From: Bacillus sp. AFS015802
Lineage (GTDB): Bacteria; Bacillota; Bacilli; Bacillales; Bacillaceae_B
Assembly (NCBI RefSeq): GCF_002561455.1
Contig: NZ_NTUP01000066.1
Span: 170,802-234,801 of the forward strand
DNA length: 64,000 bases
Reading direction: 5' to 3'
Shown here: one piece after another, positions 1-6,777 of the stretch
How positions within the stretch are numbered: position 1 is the first letter of the stretch
Layout: each line of letters starts with the position of its first letter
The notes under the pieces: model-generated
What the model was told of the DNA's origin: nothing
What the model saw: the letters and a program-made list of their open reading frames with translations, nothing else
Databases searched by the model: none
Made by a program: the position numbers and the translations under genes

Positions 1-45
1 CTTCGTAATCAGGATTTTTTTTATGAAAAATTGAGGAGGTCCAAC

Positions 46-1038
46 ATGAACTATTCAACAATGCCCAAAATTGAACTGCACTGCCATCTGGATGGGAGTG
101 TCAGACCCGAAACGATTATTGATTTAGCCAAGAAGGACGGCATCGATATTCCTTCATATGATAGGGAAGAGATGAGAGGGGAACTCATTGCCCCGTTAGA
201 CTGTGAATCATTGGATGAATACTTGGAGAAATTCTCTATTCCCAATGCCGTGATGCAGTCGAAAGAAAACTTAAAGAGAATCACCTTTGAGCTGTATGAA
301 GATGCAGCGGCAGAAAATGTGAAATATATAGAGGTCCGGTTCGCCCCGCTACTTCACACTCAGAAAGGATTAGCGGTGGAAGAGATCATCGGAAGTGTCA
401 TCGAAGGAATGAAAGAAGCAGAAGAGCAATTTGATATTAAAGGAAACATCATTTTGTGCTGTATGAGAACGATGTCTCCTGAAAGCGCATTTGAGGTTGT
501 TGAAAAGGGGAAAAGCTTCCTGGGACACGGAGTCGTTGCCATTGATTTATGTGCGTCTGAAGAAGAAGGATTCTGCAGGAAGTTCGTTGAACCTATCGCC
601 CTCGCGAGGGAGTATGGATACCGAGTCACCATTCACGCCGGTGAAACGGGAGTCGGAAGAAATGTCCTTGAAGCGGTTGAATGGCTGGGGGCAGAACGCA
701 TCGGGCACGGTGTCTATATTACAAACTGTCCGGAAGCATATCAGGTTGTAAAGGATAAGGGGATTGTGCTTGAAATCTGTCCGACGAGTAATGTTCAGAC
801 GAAAGCCGTCAAACAGTTCCGTGATCACCCGCTATACGATTTTCATAAAGATGGAATCAAGATTACCATTAATACCGATAACCGGACAGTATCCGATACC
901 ACGATGACGAAGGAATGTGAGCTAGTCTGGGGTGAATTCGCGATGAGTGAGGGGGATTATCGGGAGATTTATATGAATAGTGTAGAGGCTGCTTTTGCGA
1001 GTGATGGGGTGAAGGAAGAGCTGAAGAAGTATTTGTAG
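46..1038 (+). CDS. add: adenosine deaminase
   Basis: Zinc-dependent hydrolase of the adenosine/AMP deaminase superfamily, converting adenosine to inosine in cytosolic purine salvage. The metal-binding HxH is at H12 and H14 (HCHLDGS), the HAGE motif with the proton-shuttling glutamate lies near residues 197-200, and the NTDN motif near 276-279 carries the second metal aspartate. At 330 residues it is full family length. I chose the ATG at 46 because GAGGAGGT lies 5 bases before it; the TTG at 31 overlaps that ribosome site. It stands alone and is closed by a perfect palindrome 36 bases past the stop. Specificity for adenosine rather than adenine rests on the NTDNRTVS-type motif and was not tested. 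Confidence 0.93.
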   Translation: MNYSTMPKIELHCHLDGSVRPETIIDLAKKDGIDIPSYDREEMRGELIAPLDCESLDEYLEKFSIPNAVMQSKENLKRITFELYEDAAAENVKYIEVRFAPLLHTQKGLAVEEIIGSVIEGMKEAEEQFDIKGNIILCCMRTMSPESAFEVVEKGKSFLGHGVVAIDLCASEEEGFCRKFVEPIALAREYGYRVTIHAGETGVGRNVLEAVEWLGAERIGHGVYITNCPEAYQVVKDKGIVLEICPTSNVQTKAVKQFRDHPLYDFHKDGIKITINTDNRTVSDTTMTKECELVWGEFAMSEGDYREIYMNSVEAAFASDGVKEELKKYL

Positions 1039-1073
1039 GTGGGCGGTTCTGTTGTTTCGTATTCGAGCTGAAA

Positions 1074-1102
1074 GGAAGCACGGGGATCGTCCCCGTGCTT
1101 CC
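1074..1102. repeat. GGGAC-type palindrome acting as terminator
   Basis: Perfect inverted repeat with 13-base arms (GGAAGCACGGGGA / TCCCCGTGCTTCC) around a 3-base loop. It lies between convergent add and csbD and could end both transcripts, although it lacks a long T run. Member of the dispersed family described in the findings (GAAGCACGG arm type). Confidence 0.8.
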
Positions 1103-1111
1103 TGTTTGCAG

Positions 1112-1294
1112 TTACCAACTTTTCTTAAGGGATTCTTTCACATCTCCAACCTTTTCTTGAACCTTCCCTTTATCCTTGTCGCGTTCGCCTTCTGCAATTT
1201 TAGAATCGTCGTTTGTCAGTTTGCCTAAGCCTTTCTTCAAATCTCCTTTTACCTGCTTTTGCTTTCCACTAGATTGATCATGATTTTCTCTCAT
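1112..1294 (-). CDS. csbD: CsbD family general stress protein
   Basis: 60-residue, highly charged, lysine/glutamate-rich protein with the CsbD pattern (KGDLKKGLGKLTNDDSKIAEGE followed by a second KGKVQEKVGDVKES unit), i.e. two related amphipathic segments. CsbD proteins are abundant cytosolic proteins of the Bacillus general stress response with no defined biochemical activity. The ATG is preceded by GAGGTAGTGAGAA. Upstream, GTTTAT and GGATAT separated by 13 bases resemble a sigma-B promoter, matching the known control of the family. Single-gene unit, convergent with add. Confidence 0.9.
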   Translation of the reverse strand: MRENHDQSSGKQKQVKGDLKKGLGKLTNDDSKIAEGERDKDKGKVQEKVGDVKESLKKSW

Positions 1295-1336
1295 TTCTCA
1301 CTACCTCATTTCTCTCATTTGATATCTTATTATTCA

Positions 1337-1361
1337 ATATCCAAATGGAATAGAAATAAAC
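1337..1361 (-). promoter_or_regulatory. putative sigma-B promoter of csbD
   Basis: On the minus strand GTTTAT (1361-1356) and GGATAT (1342-1337) are 13 bases apart, close to the Bacillus sigma-B consensus GTTTAA-N13/15-GGGTAT. It lies about 45 bases upstream of the csbD start. Confidence 0.55.
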
Positions 1362-1407
1362 AAAAAGGCAGTCGGGAAATAGTGGGAATTTGTAAATGGG
1401 GTAGATG

Positions 1408-1461
1408 AGGGACGGTTCGGCCTTCAATTTTGATGTGAATGGAATCAGGAGAACCGTCCCC
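1408..1461. repeat. GGGAC-type dispersed palindrome
   Basis: GGGACGGTTC at 1409-1418 is mirrored by GAACCGTCCC at 1451-1460 with about 32 bases between the arms. It ends a few bases before the stop of the downstream minus-strand VOC gene. Confidence 0.7.
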
Positions 1462-1468
1462 GCAATTC

Positions 1469-1831
1469 TTATAGCGCCTGAATCATTTCCACCCGATTTC
1501 CGAAAGGATCCCTGAACTCAAAACGCTCAAATCCGGGGATCGGTATCCCTTCAAGGATTTGAATGTTATTCTTCTCCAACACGCTTCTCCATGCTGAAAT
1601 GTCATCGACCTGATAAGCCAAATGGGCTTTTGTTTGGGAACGGTCAAACCCGTCTTCTGTGCCGACGTGAACCTCTCTGTCCCCAACTTTCAGCCAAAAT
1701 CCACCCCGACCTTTTAGTGAGTCGGGTTTTTCGACTTCAGGTAAACGGAGAATGCCGCAATAGAAGTCTTTCCCTTCTTTTTCAGAGCCTTTTGGAATAG
1801 TGATTTGAACGTGGTGTAGACCTAGGATCAT
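1469..1831 (-). CDS. VOC (glyoxalase/bleomycin resistance) family protein
   Basis: Small single-domain vicinal-oxygen-chelate protein of about 120 residues. The beginning LGLHHVQITIP and the end FERFEFRDPFGNRVEMIQAL carry the typical metal-ligand histidine and glutamate positions. Members are metal-dependent dioxygenases, glyoxalases or resistance proteins; nothing here fixes the substrate. The ATG at 1831 follows AGGGGGAGATACG; an upstream in-frame ATG at 1882 has no ribosome site. Monocistronic on the minus strand. Confidence 0.8.
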   Translation of the reverse strand: MILGLHHVQITIPKGSEKEGKDFYCGILRLPEVEKPDSLKGRGGFWLKVGDREVHVGTEDGFDRSQTKAHLAYQVDDISAWRSVLEKNNIQILEGIPIPGFERFEFRDPFGNRVEMIQAL

Positions 1832-1919
1832 CGTATCTCCCCCTGCTTTGTGGTAATTCCATATTATCCCTCGATAGTTCATAAGTAAAATATGATTATA
1901 TTATGATTACTAATAAGAT

Positions 1920-2087
1920 TTAGTTATTTATGAGCCCCGTTGCCATCTTCCAAACCCATACTGCAAGTAAGATCCAAATCAAAATAAAGACAATCCCCAT
2001 AAACCAATTCTTTAGTCTATTCTTCCTATCTTTTGCCAACTTCCGTTTTTCCTCCTTCAGATTCAAGAGGATGGTAAGACGTAATGA
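1920..2087 (-). pseudogene. remnant of a DUF1232 (YkvA-like) gene
   Basis: A minus-strand open stretch without a clear start encodes about 55 residues ending in KNWFMGIVFILIWILLAVW plus a short tail. This closely matches the C-terminus of the intact DUF1232 protein at 5887-6267 (KNWFAGAVFILIWILLAVW), including the EEKR segment before it. An in-frame TAG at 2088-2090 cuts off anything further upstream and the rest of the domain is absent. It is either a decayed paralogue or, less likely, a short membrane protein starting from TTG at 2066. Confidence 0.5.
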
Positions 2088-2156
2088 CTAGATGAAGAAA
2101 TAAGTGGATTTGACAGAGGGGATTTGAAATAATTGGATATAAGGAGTGGGTGAGCC

Positions 2157-2549
2157 ATGAAAAAAATCATACTGATTGTCCTTTTTGTCATTTTAGTTGG
2201 ATGGATAAGCTATTCCATGTTGTACAACGGCTTTTCTGGAGTGAAAAGCATGACGATCCAACCATATGATGAATCGTTTGATGACGTGAAGCCGGTTACC
2301 GATCCGGAGATCATCTCCACTGTCACGGGAATCCTTAATCGGTCGAACAAAATCACCCATACGCAATATAAGCTTGCCGAAGAGCCTACATACAAACTGA
2401 AGCTTGTCTATCAAGATACGGAAGAAATATTATATGTTCACGAAGGTTTCGACGTCAATGAAACGTTGATATCGAGTGATAGCCGTAATCATGATTACAA
2501 AATCGATCAGAAGCAAACCGATACAATCGTTCAGCTTTTATCAAAGTGA
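2157..2549 (+). CDS. membrane-anchored hypothetical protein
   Basis: Unrecognised 130-residue protein. Residues 3-24 form one hydrophobic segment (signal anchor; no lipobox cysteine), followed by a polar domain with KLKLVYQDTEEILYVHE, which looks like a small beta-rich extracytoplasmic fold. ATG is preceded by AAGGAGTGGGTGAGCC. The next gene begins 16 bases after its stop, so the two are probably cotranscribed. No function assigned. Confidence 0.65.
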   Translation: MKKIILIVLFVILVGWISYSMLYNGFSGVKSMTIQPYDESFDDVKPVTDPEIISTVTGILNRSNKITHTQYKLAEEPTYKLKLVYQDTEEILYVHEGFDVNETLISSDSRNHDYKIDQKQTDTIVQLLSK

Positions 2550-2565
2550 TAATGGAGGATGGGTC

Positions 2566-3072
2566 ATGATACAAATTCAGAAAGCAAACCAGAGCAATGT
2601 AAAAGGCATTCAGAAAGTCTGTTCAGAGGGGTATTGGGCAACGTACAGGGACATCTATGAGAAGGAATATATTCAGAGAGTGATAGAAGAGTTTTATAAC
2701 GAAGAGCGGATCCTGAAAGAAGTGACCGCATCGGACCGGTATTGGGGCGGTTATTTTGTCGCGGTTGAAAACGGTGAAGTCCTTGGCGCCGGGGGAGGAG
2801 GGATGATTAGTGAGACTGATGGAGAGCTGTTTGTTTTATACCTGGATCCAGCGAGGCGCAATGAAGGGATCGGGACACTCTTGTTAGAGGCCATCACCCG
2901 GCAGCAGAAGGAAGAATTCCAAGCGGAAAAGCAGTGGGTGTCTGTGCAAAAAGGAAATCAAAAGGGGATTCCTTTTTACGAGGCGAGAGGGTTTTTGTAT
3001 GAGAGTGAACAGTCTGTTTATGGGGATGAGGAGGGGGAGTATCGATCGTTGAGATATTGCCGTTTCATTTGA
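2566..3072 (+). CDS. GNAT family N-acetyltransferase
   Basis: 168-residue acetyl-CoA-dependent acyltransferase. The LFVLYLDPARRNEGIGTLLL segment holds the beta4 strand and the R-N-E-G-I-G acetyl-CoA pyrophosphate loop; a C-terminal FYEARGF motif is also typical. The internal ATG at 2566 is preceded by GGAGGATGGGTC, whereas the longer frame from 2476 overlaps the upstream gene. Acceptor unknown. A GGGAC-type palindrome follows the stop. Confidence 0.82.
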   Translation: MIQIQKANQSNVKGIQKVCSEGYWATYRDIYEKEYIQRVIEEFYNEERILKEVTASDRYWGGYFVAVENGEVLGAGGGGMISETDGELFVLYLDPARRNEGIGTLLLEAITRQQKEEFQAEKQWVSVQKGNQKGIPFYEARGFLYESEQSVYGDEEGEYRSLRYCRFI

Positions 3073-3080
3073 GATAGCAT

Positions 3081-3136
3081 GGGAACGGTTCTGCTTCCCC
3101 TAAAAAAGAAGCACGGGAACCGTCCCCGTGCTTCAC
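3081..3136. repeat. GGGAC-type dispersed palindrome
   Basis: GGGAACGGTTCTGCTTCCCC and GAAGCACGGG-AACCGTCCCCGTGCTTC arms between convergent genes. The distal GCTTCA places the TGA stop of the minus-strand permease gene inside the element. Confidence 0.75.
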
Positions 3137-4146
3137 CCCTTAAACGTAAACAACTCCTCCGAGCGCACAACCTGTTTTCCTGATGTCTTCTCTTCTTTCA
3201 GCTTTTCCTTCACAGGCACATCACTATCAATCAACGCCCTCTTTAACGTAGAGCTGATGGAATTGATGCAGAGGATGAGGATGGAGAACAGGATTAATGG
3301 AACGACCACAAGCAACGGTGTCGAGAAGACTTGTTGGATGTTCATACTGATGGTGGCTGCCCATTCATTCGTTTCTGAAAAATAGACCGGATTACTGGGT
3401 TCAAAGGGACCGATGGCGAATTCGGCTACTTTCATGCCGCCGAGGGCCATTAAGATGATGCCGAGCTGAATGAGCAGGGAAAGGGCCTGTGACACCTGCT
3501 CGGAAAATAAGACGATTGAATGACGCAGAAACTGTGGGAGGAGATGTTTCCGAATGAGATGAAAACGATTCGCCCCCATGGTTTTCGATACGTCGACAAA
3601 TTCCTGCTTCATAAAGAGCTTCATTTCCTCTCCCAGATAGATTCCAAGAGAAGGAATGGTGATGGCCGCGATCCCCACCAGCTGGATGAAGAAGTATCGG
3701 CCGGATGGGAGGGCGTCTCCCTGGAAAGCCCCCTCCAGTGGGGCCAGCAGTCCGAACACAACAATGGCAAGAGGGAGATATTGAAATGCCTCTCCCAATC
3801 CTTTTAATACCCGGGTGAAGGATCCCGGCAGGAAGGTATAAAGAAGGGCGAACCCGAAGCCAAAGATCATCCGGAGGGCCGCGATGAAAAGGGCCGCAAA
3901 GATCGTGAATTTTGCCCCGGCGATCAGGAGCAGCAGAAAATTCCGGCCCAGCCGGTCACTTCCGAGCAGCGGCATTTCTTCAGGCGTGAATGGTGGTGCA
4001 GCCGTCACTTTATTATTTTCATCCATTAAGTATTGGGTGATTTTATCATAGTCAGGGTTCAGAACGGGAATCAGAAAGCTTGCCGCAAGGAGACTGACGA
4101 TGATCAACACCGGAAAAGCCAATCGTTTAAAGAGCGACCTAGACAT
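3133..4146 (-). CDS. Opp/Dpp-type ABC transporter permease (OppC-like)
   Basis: 337-residue inner-membrane permease. It has an N-terminal helix, a periplasm-facing segment containing LLGSDRLGRN (the OppC-type 'GTDxxGRD' region), then five more helices with a loop resembling the BPD EAA motif around KTMGANRFHLIRKHLLP. It would pair with the preceding OppB-like gene (8-base overlap). Unusually, no ATP-binding subunit or solute-binding protein gene is next to it. The stop codon lies inside a dispersed palindrome. Substrate unknown; peptides, nickel and other solutes are all carried by this family. Confidence 0.82.
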   Translation of the reverse strand: MSRSLFKRLAFPVLIIVSLLAASFLIPVLNPDYDKITQYLMDENNKVTAAPPFTPEEMPLLGSDRLGRNFLLLLIAGAKFTIFAALFIAALRMIFGFGFALLYTFLPGSFTRVLKGLGEAFQYLPLAIVVFGLLAPLEGAFQGDALPSGRYFFIQLVGIAAITIPSLGIYLGEEMKLFMKQEFVDVSKTMGANRFHLIRKHLLPQFLRHSIVLFSEQVSQALSLLIQLGIILMALGGMKVAEFAIGPFEPSNPVYFSETNEWAATISMNIQQVFSTPLLVVVPLILFSILILCINSISSTLKRALIDSDVPVKEKLKEEKTSGKQVVRSEELFTFKG

Positions 4147-5023
4147 GATATTCGCCTCCTTTCAGCCATTTCTTCAACAGTAGGGAACCGACGGTAAATA
4201 CAATGTAGAAGGGGACGAAAATGAGAAGCATCCCAATGAAAAAGGCAGGCGATGATGAGGTCGCCGTTCTGAGCAGGACCGTCATGAAGCCTTTTATATT
4301 GAATAAAATCTCGATGACAAGCAGATTCGAGAGCATGAGCAGAAAAATCGGCTTCAAATGGAGGAAGAAGTGGATCCACACATTCCGGAACACATGAAAC
4401 CAGATCGTATAGCTCTTTTTGAACCCTTTCGAAAAGGAAAACTCTACATAAGGCTTACTTTCCTCTTCCTTCAATTGGAATAAGAATTGTTTGACTAAAA
4501 ACACCACAGGCAGAAACGAGAGGCAAATGACGGGCAGCATATAAATCTGTTCTTCCCCGGTCGTATAGATATCGAATAACAGGAAGTCCGTTTTTTTGAA
4601 CAGCCAAATGATGAACAGCTGGAACAACACAACAAGGAAAACATCCGGTATTCCGTCGAGGATGTTGACCACTTTTTCCGAAGCGCGGAATAGCTTCCTC
4701 GGCATAAGCATCATGACGTAACTTACGATAACTGAAATCAGGATGGCGACCAAAAAGGAGATGAATAAAATGATGAACGAATAAGGGTAAGTAATGAGAA
4801 ATATGTCGAACATGCCGTATTGTTTATCCTCTGCGCCCCACAGGACGATGATGGAAGAGGGAGAGGCGAGTTCAAGAATCGTCTGCCATAACCTCAGACC
4901 ATATGCCCCCACATTGATGACAAGCTCTGTATCATAATCCAATAAAGCGCTGATGCCGCTGAGTAGAAACAAACCGATGAACACAATCACAAAATGAAAG
5001 GGCGTACGTAATGCTTTATTCAT
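4139..5023 (-). CDS. ABC transporter permease (OppB-like)
   Basis: 294-residue membrane protein with about six helices, including the first helix at residues 8-28 and the binding-protein-dependent transport domain from about 85 to 285. The central loop carries EFSFSKGFKKSYTIWFHVFRN, a diverged coupling-helix region. It overlaps its OppC-like partner by 8 bases, implying translational coupling. The sequence is more diverged than typical OppB/DppB proteins. No ATPase or binding protein is adjacent, so partners must be encoded elsewhere if it is active. Confidence 0.72.
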   Translation of the reverse strand: MNKALRTPFHFVIVFIGLFLLSGISALLDYDTELVINVGAYGLRLWQTILELASPSSIIVLWGAEDKQYGMFDIFLITYPYSFIILFISFLVAILISVIVSYVMMLMPRKLFRASEKVVNILDGIPDVFLVVLFQLFIIWLFKKTDFLLFDIYTTGEEQIYMLPVICLSFLPVVFLVKQFLFQLKEEESKPYVEFSFSKGFKKSYTIWFHVFRNVWIHFFLHLKPIFLLMLSNLLVIEILFNIKGFMTVLLRTATSSSPAFFIGMLLIFVPFYIVFTVGSLLLKKWLKGGEYHV

Positions 5024-5138
5024 AGAAACTTCACTTCCTAACTTTAGGAAAAATTACAATTTTTACAATATACATGCTACAATAATGACATGCAATAGTA
5101 AACACTATTCAGAAAATATTGTCGAAGGTGATAACGGA

Positions 5139-5813
5139 ATGTGTCGAAATAGATTTGTTTTTGTTTTGCTCGTTTTATCCTGTCTGTTCCTCTCCGCCTG
5201 CCGGGTCGTCTTTGATCCTTTCGCCCAAAATGCGGAGCAAAAGGAAGCTCAAAAAGAACACCGGCAGAAAGCGGAGGTACAGGAGCAGGAGGAAGTCGTA
5301 CAGGAAGAGCCTGAGGAACCTGCGTTCAAGATTGATGCCACTCTTACGTTGGATGGGGAGAATATGGTGATATCAGGGGAGACGGATCTTCCCGCTGAGT
5401 CCTTTCTGGAGGTTAAGCTTATCCCTTATAAAGGAAATGCTACGGTTAAAGAGATAGAGGATGATAATGCCGGAACCTTGAATGAAGTGTCAGCCAATTC
5501 TGTAGGAATCGGGGCATCGGTTGAAGAAGGCGGTGTTATTGAAACCAAGACATTCAATCGACCGGATTTATCGACCCGCTACCGATTTGAATTGACCTTT
5601 GAACCAGAAGGACAGGGAGAAGAAATCAAGCAGCAATTAATTGAACAAGCCGGCGACCTGGATGAACTGGCCGGACTTCAGGTGTTAAAGGAAGCCGATT
5701 CCGAGAATTCCATGACCCACGGGGATGAAGCGGTGAAAGGGTATGTCCAAACCGTCGATATCATGAAAGCCGATGAGAAGAATGGGGATGGGGTGACACT
5801 TGAGCTTGAGTAA
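5139..5813 (+). CDS. lipoprotein, paralogue of the one at 11581-12075
   Basis: 224-residue predicted lipoprotein: signal peptide with lipobox LSAC (C at about residue 21), then a charged Glu/Gln-rich linker, then a beta-rich domain. ETDLPAESFLEVKLIPY and NRPDLSTRYRFELTF match ETTLPPETPLLISIQPY and DRPDPSKRYRIKIV of the minus-strand lipoprotein at 11581-12075, showing a shared extracellular domain. ATG follows GAAGGTGATAACGG. A real hairpin terminator follows. Function unknown; attached to the outer face of the membrane. Confidence 0.75.
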   Translation: MCRNRFVFVLLVLSCLFLSACRVVFDPFAQNAEQKEAQKEHRQKAEVQEQEEVVQEEPEEPAFKIDATLTLDGENMVISGETDLPAESFLEVKLIPYKGNATVKEIEDDNAGTLNEVSANSVGIGASVEEGGVIETKTFNRPDLSTRYRFELTFEPEGQGEEIKQQLIEQAGDLDELAGLQVLKEADSENSMTHGDEAVKGYVQTVDIMKADEKNGDGVTLELE

Positions 5814-5839
5814 GTTCGGGGGAAGATCTTATAAAGGGA

Positions 5840-5876
5840 AAGGCAATGGCTGGATGATTCGCCATTGCCTTTTTAT
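5840..5876 (+). terminator. rho-independent terminator
   Basis: AAAGGCAATGGC and GCCATTGCCTTTTT form a stem with a 10-base loop and T run, 27 bases after the lipoprotein stop. Could also serve the converging DUF1232 gene. Confidence 0.85.
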
Positions 5877-5886
5877 CTGCAAAACA

Positions 5887-6267
5887 CTATCCAACCAGCC
5901 GTTTCCCTATCCACACAGCCAATAGAATCCAAATGAGGATAAAAACAGCTCCGGCAAACCAGTTCTTAGGTTTGTCGCTCTTCACCATATGTCTTGCCTG
6001 TTCCCGTTTCTCCTCGAGCACGTCGGACGGGATTAATTTCAAGGTGAAGAAGATGCCGAGGGGAACCAGAATCAAATCATCCAGATACCCGAGGACCGGA
6101 ATGAAATCCGGGATCAGATCAATGGGACTGAACGCATAGGCGACTACGCACATGGCCAGGATCTTCGCATGGAGAGGGGTTCTTGGATCTTTATAGGATA
6201 GATAAAGCACAATCAGATCCTGCTTTATGATTTTGGCAAAGTTCTTTAATTTCGATAAGGTATTCAT
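5887..6267 (-). CDS. DUF1232 (YkvA-like) membrane protein
   Basis: 126-residue protein with the DUF1232 core AYAFSPIDLIPDFIPVLGYL(DD) at about residues 43-65 and a C-terminal transmembrane helix in FAGAVFILIWILLAVWIGK. The family is widespread and uncharacterised; the SPIDLIPDFIP signature is diagnostic. It is 20 bases downstream of the ion-channel gene on the same strand, so the two are likely an operon. A truncated copy of its C-terminus lies at 1920-2087. Confidence 0.88.
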   Translation of the reverse strand: MNTLSKLKNFAKIIKQDLIVLYLSYKDPRTPLHAKILAMCVVAYAFSPIDLIPDFIPVLGYLDDLILVPLGIFFTLKLIPSDVLEEKREQARHMVKSDKPKNWFAGAVFILIWILLAVWIGKRLVG

Positions 6268-6287
6268 AAAAGACCTCCCCAGGAATG

Positions 6288-6638
6288 CTAATCCCTTTCA
6301 GCATTCCTTTTCAACTTTTCCGGTTTTTGAATCATGGCATACGCCACATATCCGATCATGCCAATGAACACCCCGTTGCCACCAAAAATGTAAATCATCG
6401 TGAATATCTTACCGAAAGTCGTTTGAGGTTCGAAGGTGGGATGCCCGATGGTGCTTAATGTCACTACGCAAAAATAAAGGGCGTCAATCACCGACAGGCC
6501 CTCCTGCTTCACATAGAAAATGGTGCCTGAGATTAACATTACCAGGACCATTGTAAAGAGGACCTGGAAGTTTTTTAATTTAAAGGCCTGCCATAAAGCT
6601 TGGACCAGCCGTTTTAATGTGAGGAAGAATGAAATCAT
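6288..6638 (-). CDS. two-helix potassium-channel-like protein with atypical filter
   Basis: 116-residue protein with the TM1-pore-TM2 layout of the Ion_trans_2 family: TM1 about 26-44, pore helix about 50-62, TM2 about 75-100. The position normally holding TVGYG reads TIGHP at residues 63-67, so the canonical tyrosine and last glycine are replaced by histidine and proline. No RCK/TrkA domain follows. Probably cotranscribed with DUF1232. Selectivity cannot be inferred from a filter this altered. Confidence 0.75.
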   Translation of the reverse strand: MISFFLTLKRLVQALWQAFKLKNFQVLFTMVLVMLISGTIFYVKQEGLSVIDALYFCVVTLSTIGHPTFEPQTTFGKIFTMIYIFGGNGVFIGMIGYVAYAMIQKPEKLKRNAERD

Positions 6639-6731
6639 GGTGACTCCTTTGATATTTTTACTTTTTTGATAGCATAACAGATGGAGCGATAGGTTGAGAA
6701 GAGTTTCATGGGGGAGAGGGCCGAATAAATG

Positions 6732-6777
6732 AAACGGGCCAAGGGACCTGTCCCCCCCGGCTCTCCCCCCGGCTCAC
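6732..6777. repeat. GGGAC-type dispersed palindrome
   Basis: GGGCCAAGGGACCTGTCCCC followed by CCGGCTC repeats. Its GGCTCA end contains the TGA stop (6774-6776, minus strand) of the SgrR-like gene. Confidence 0.65.
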
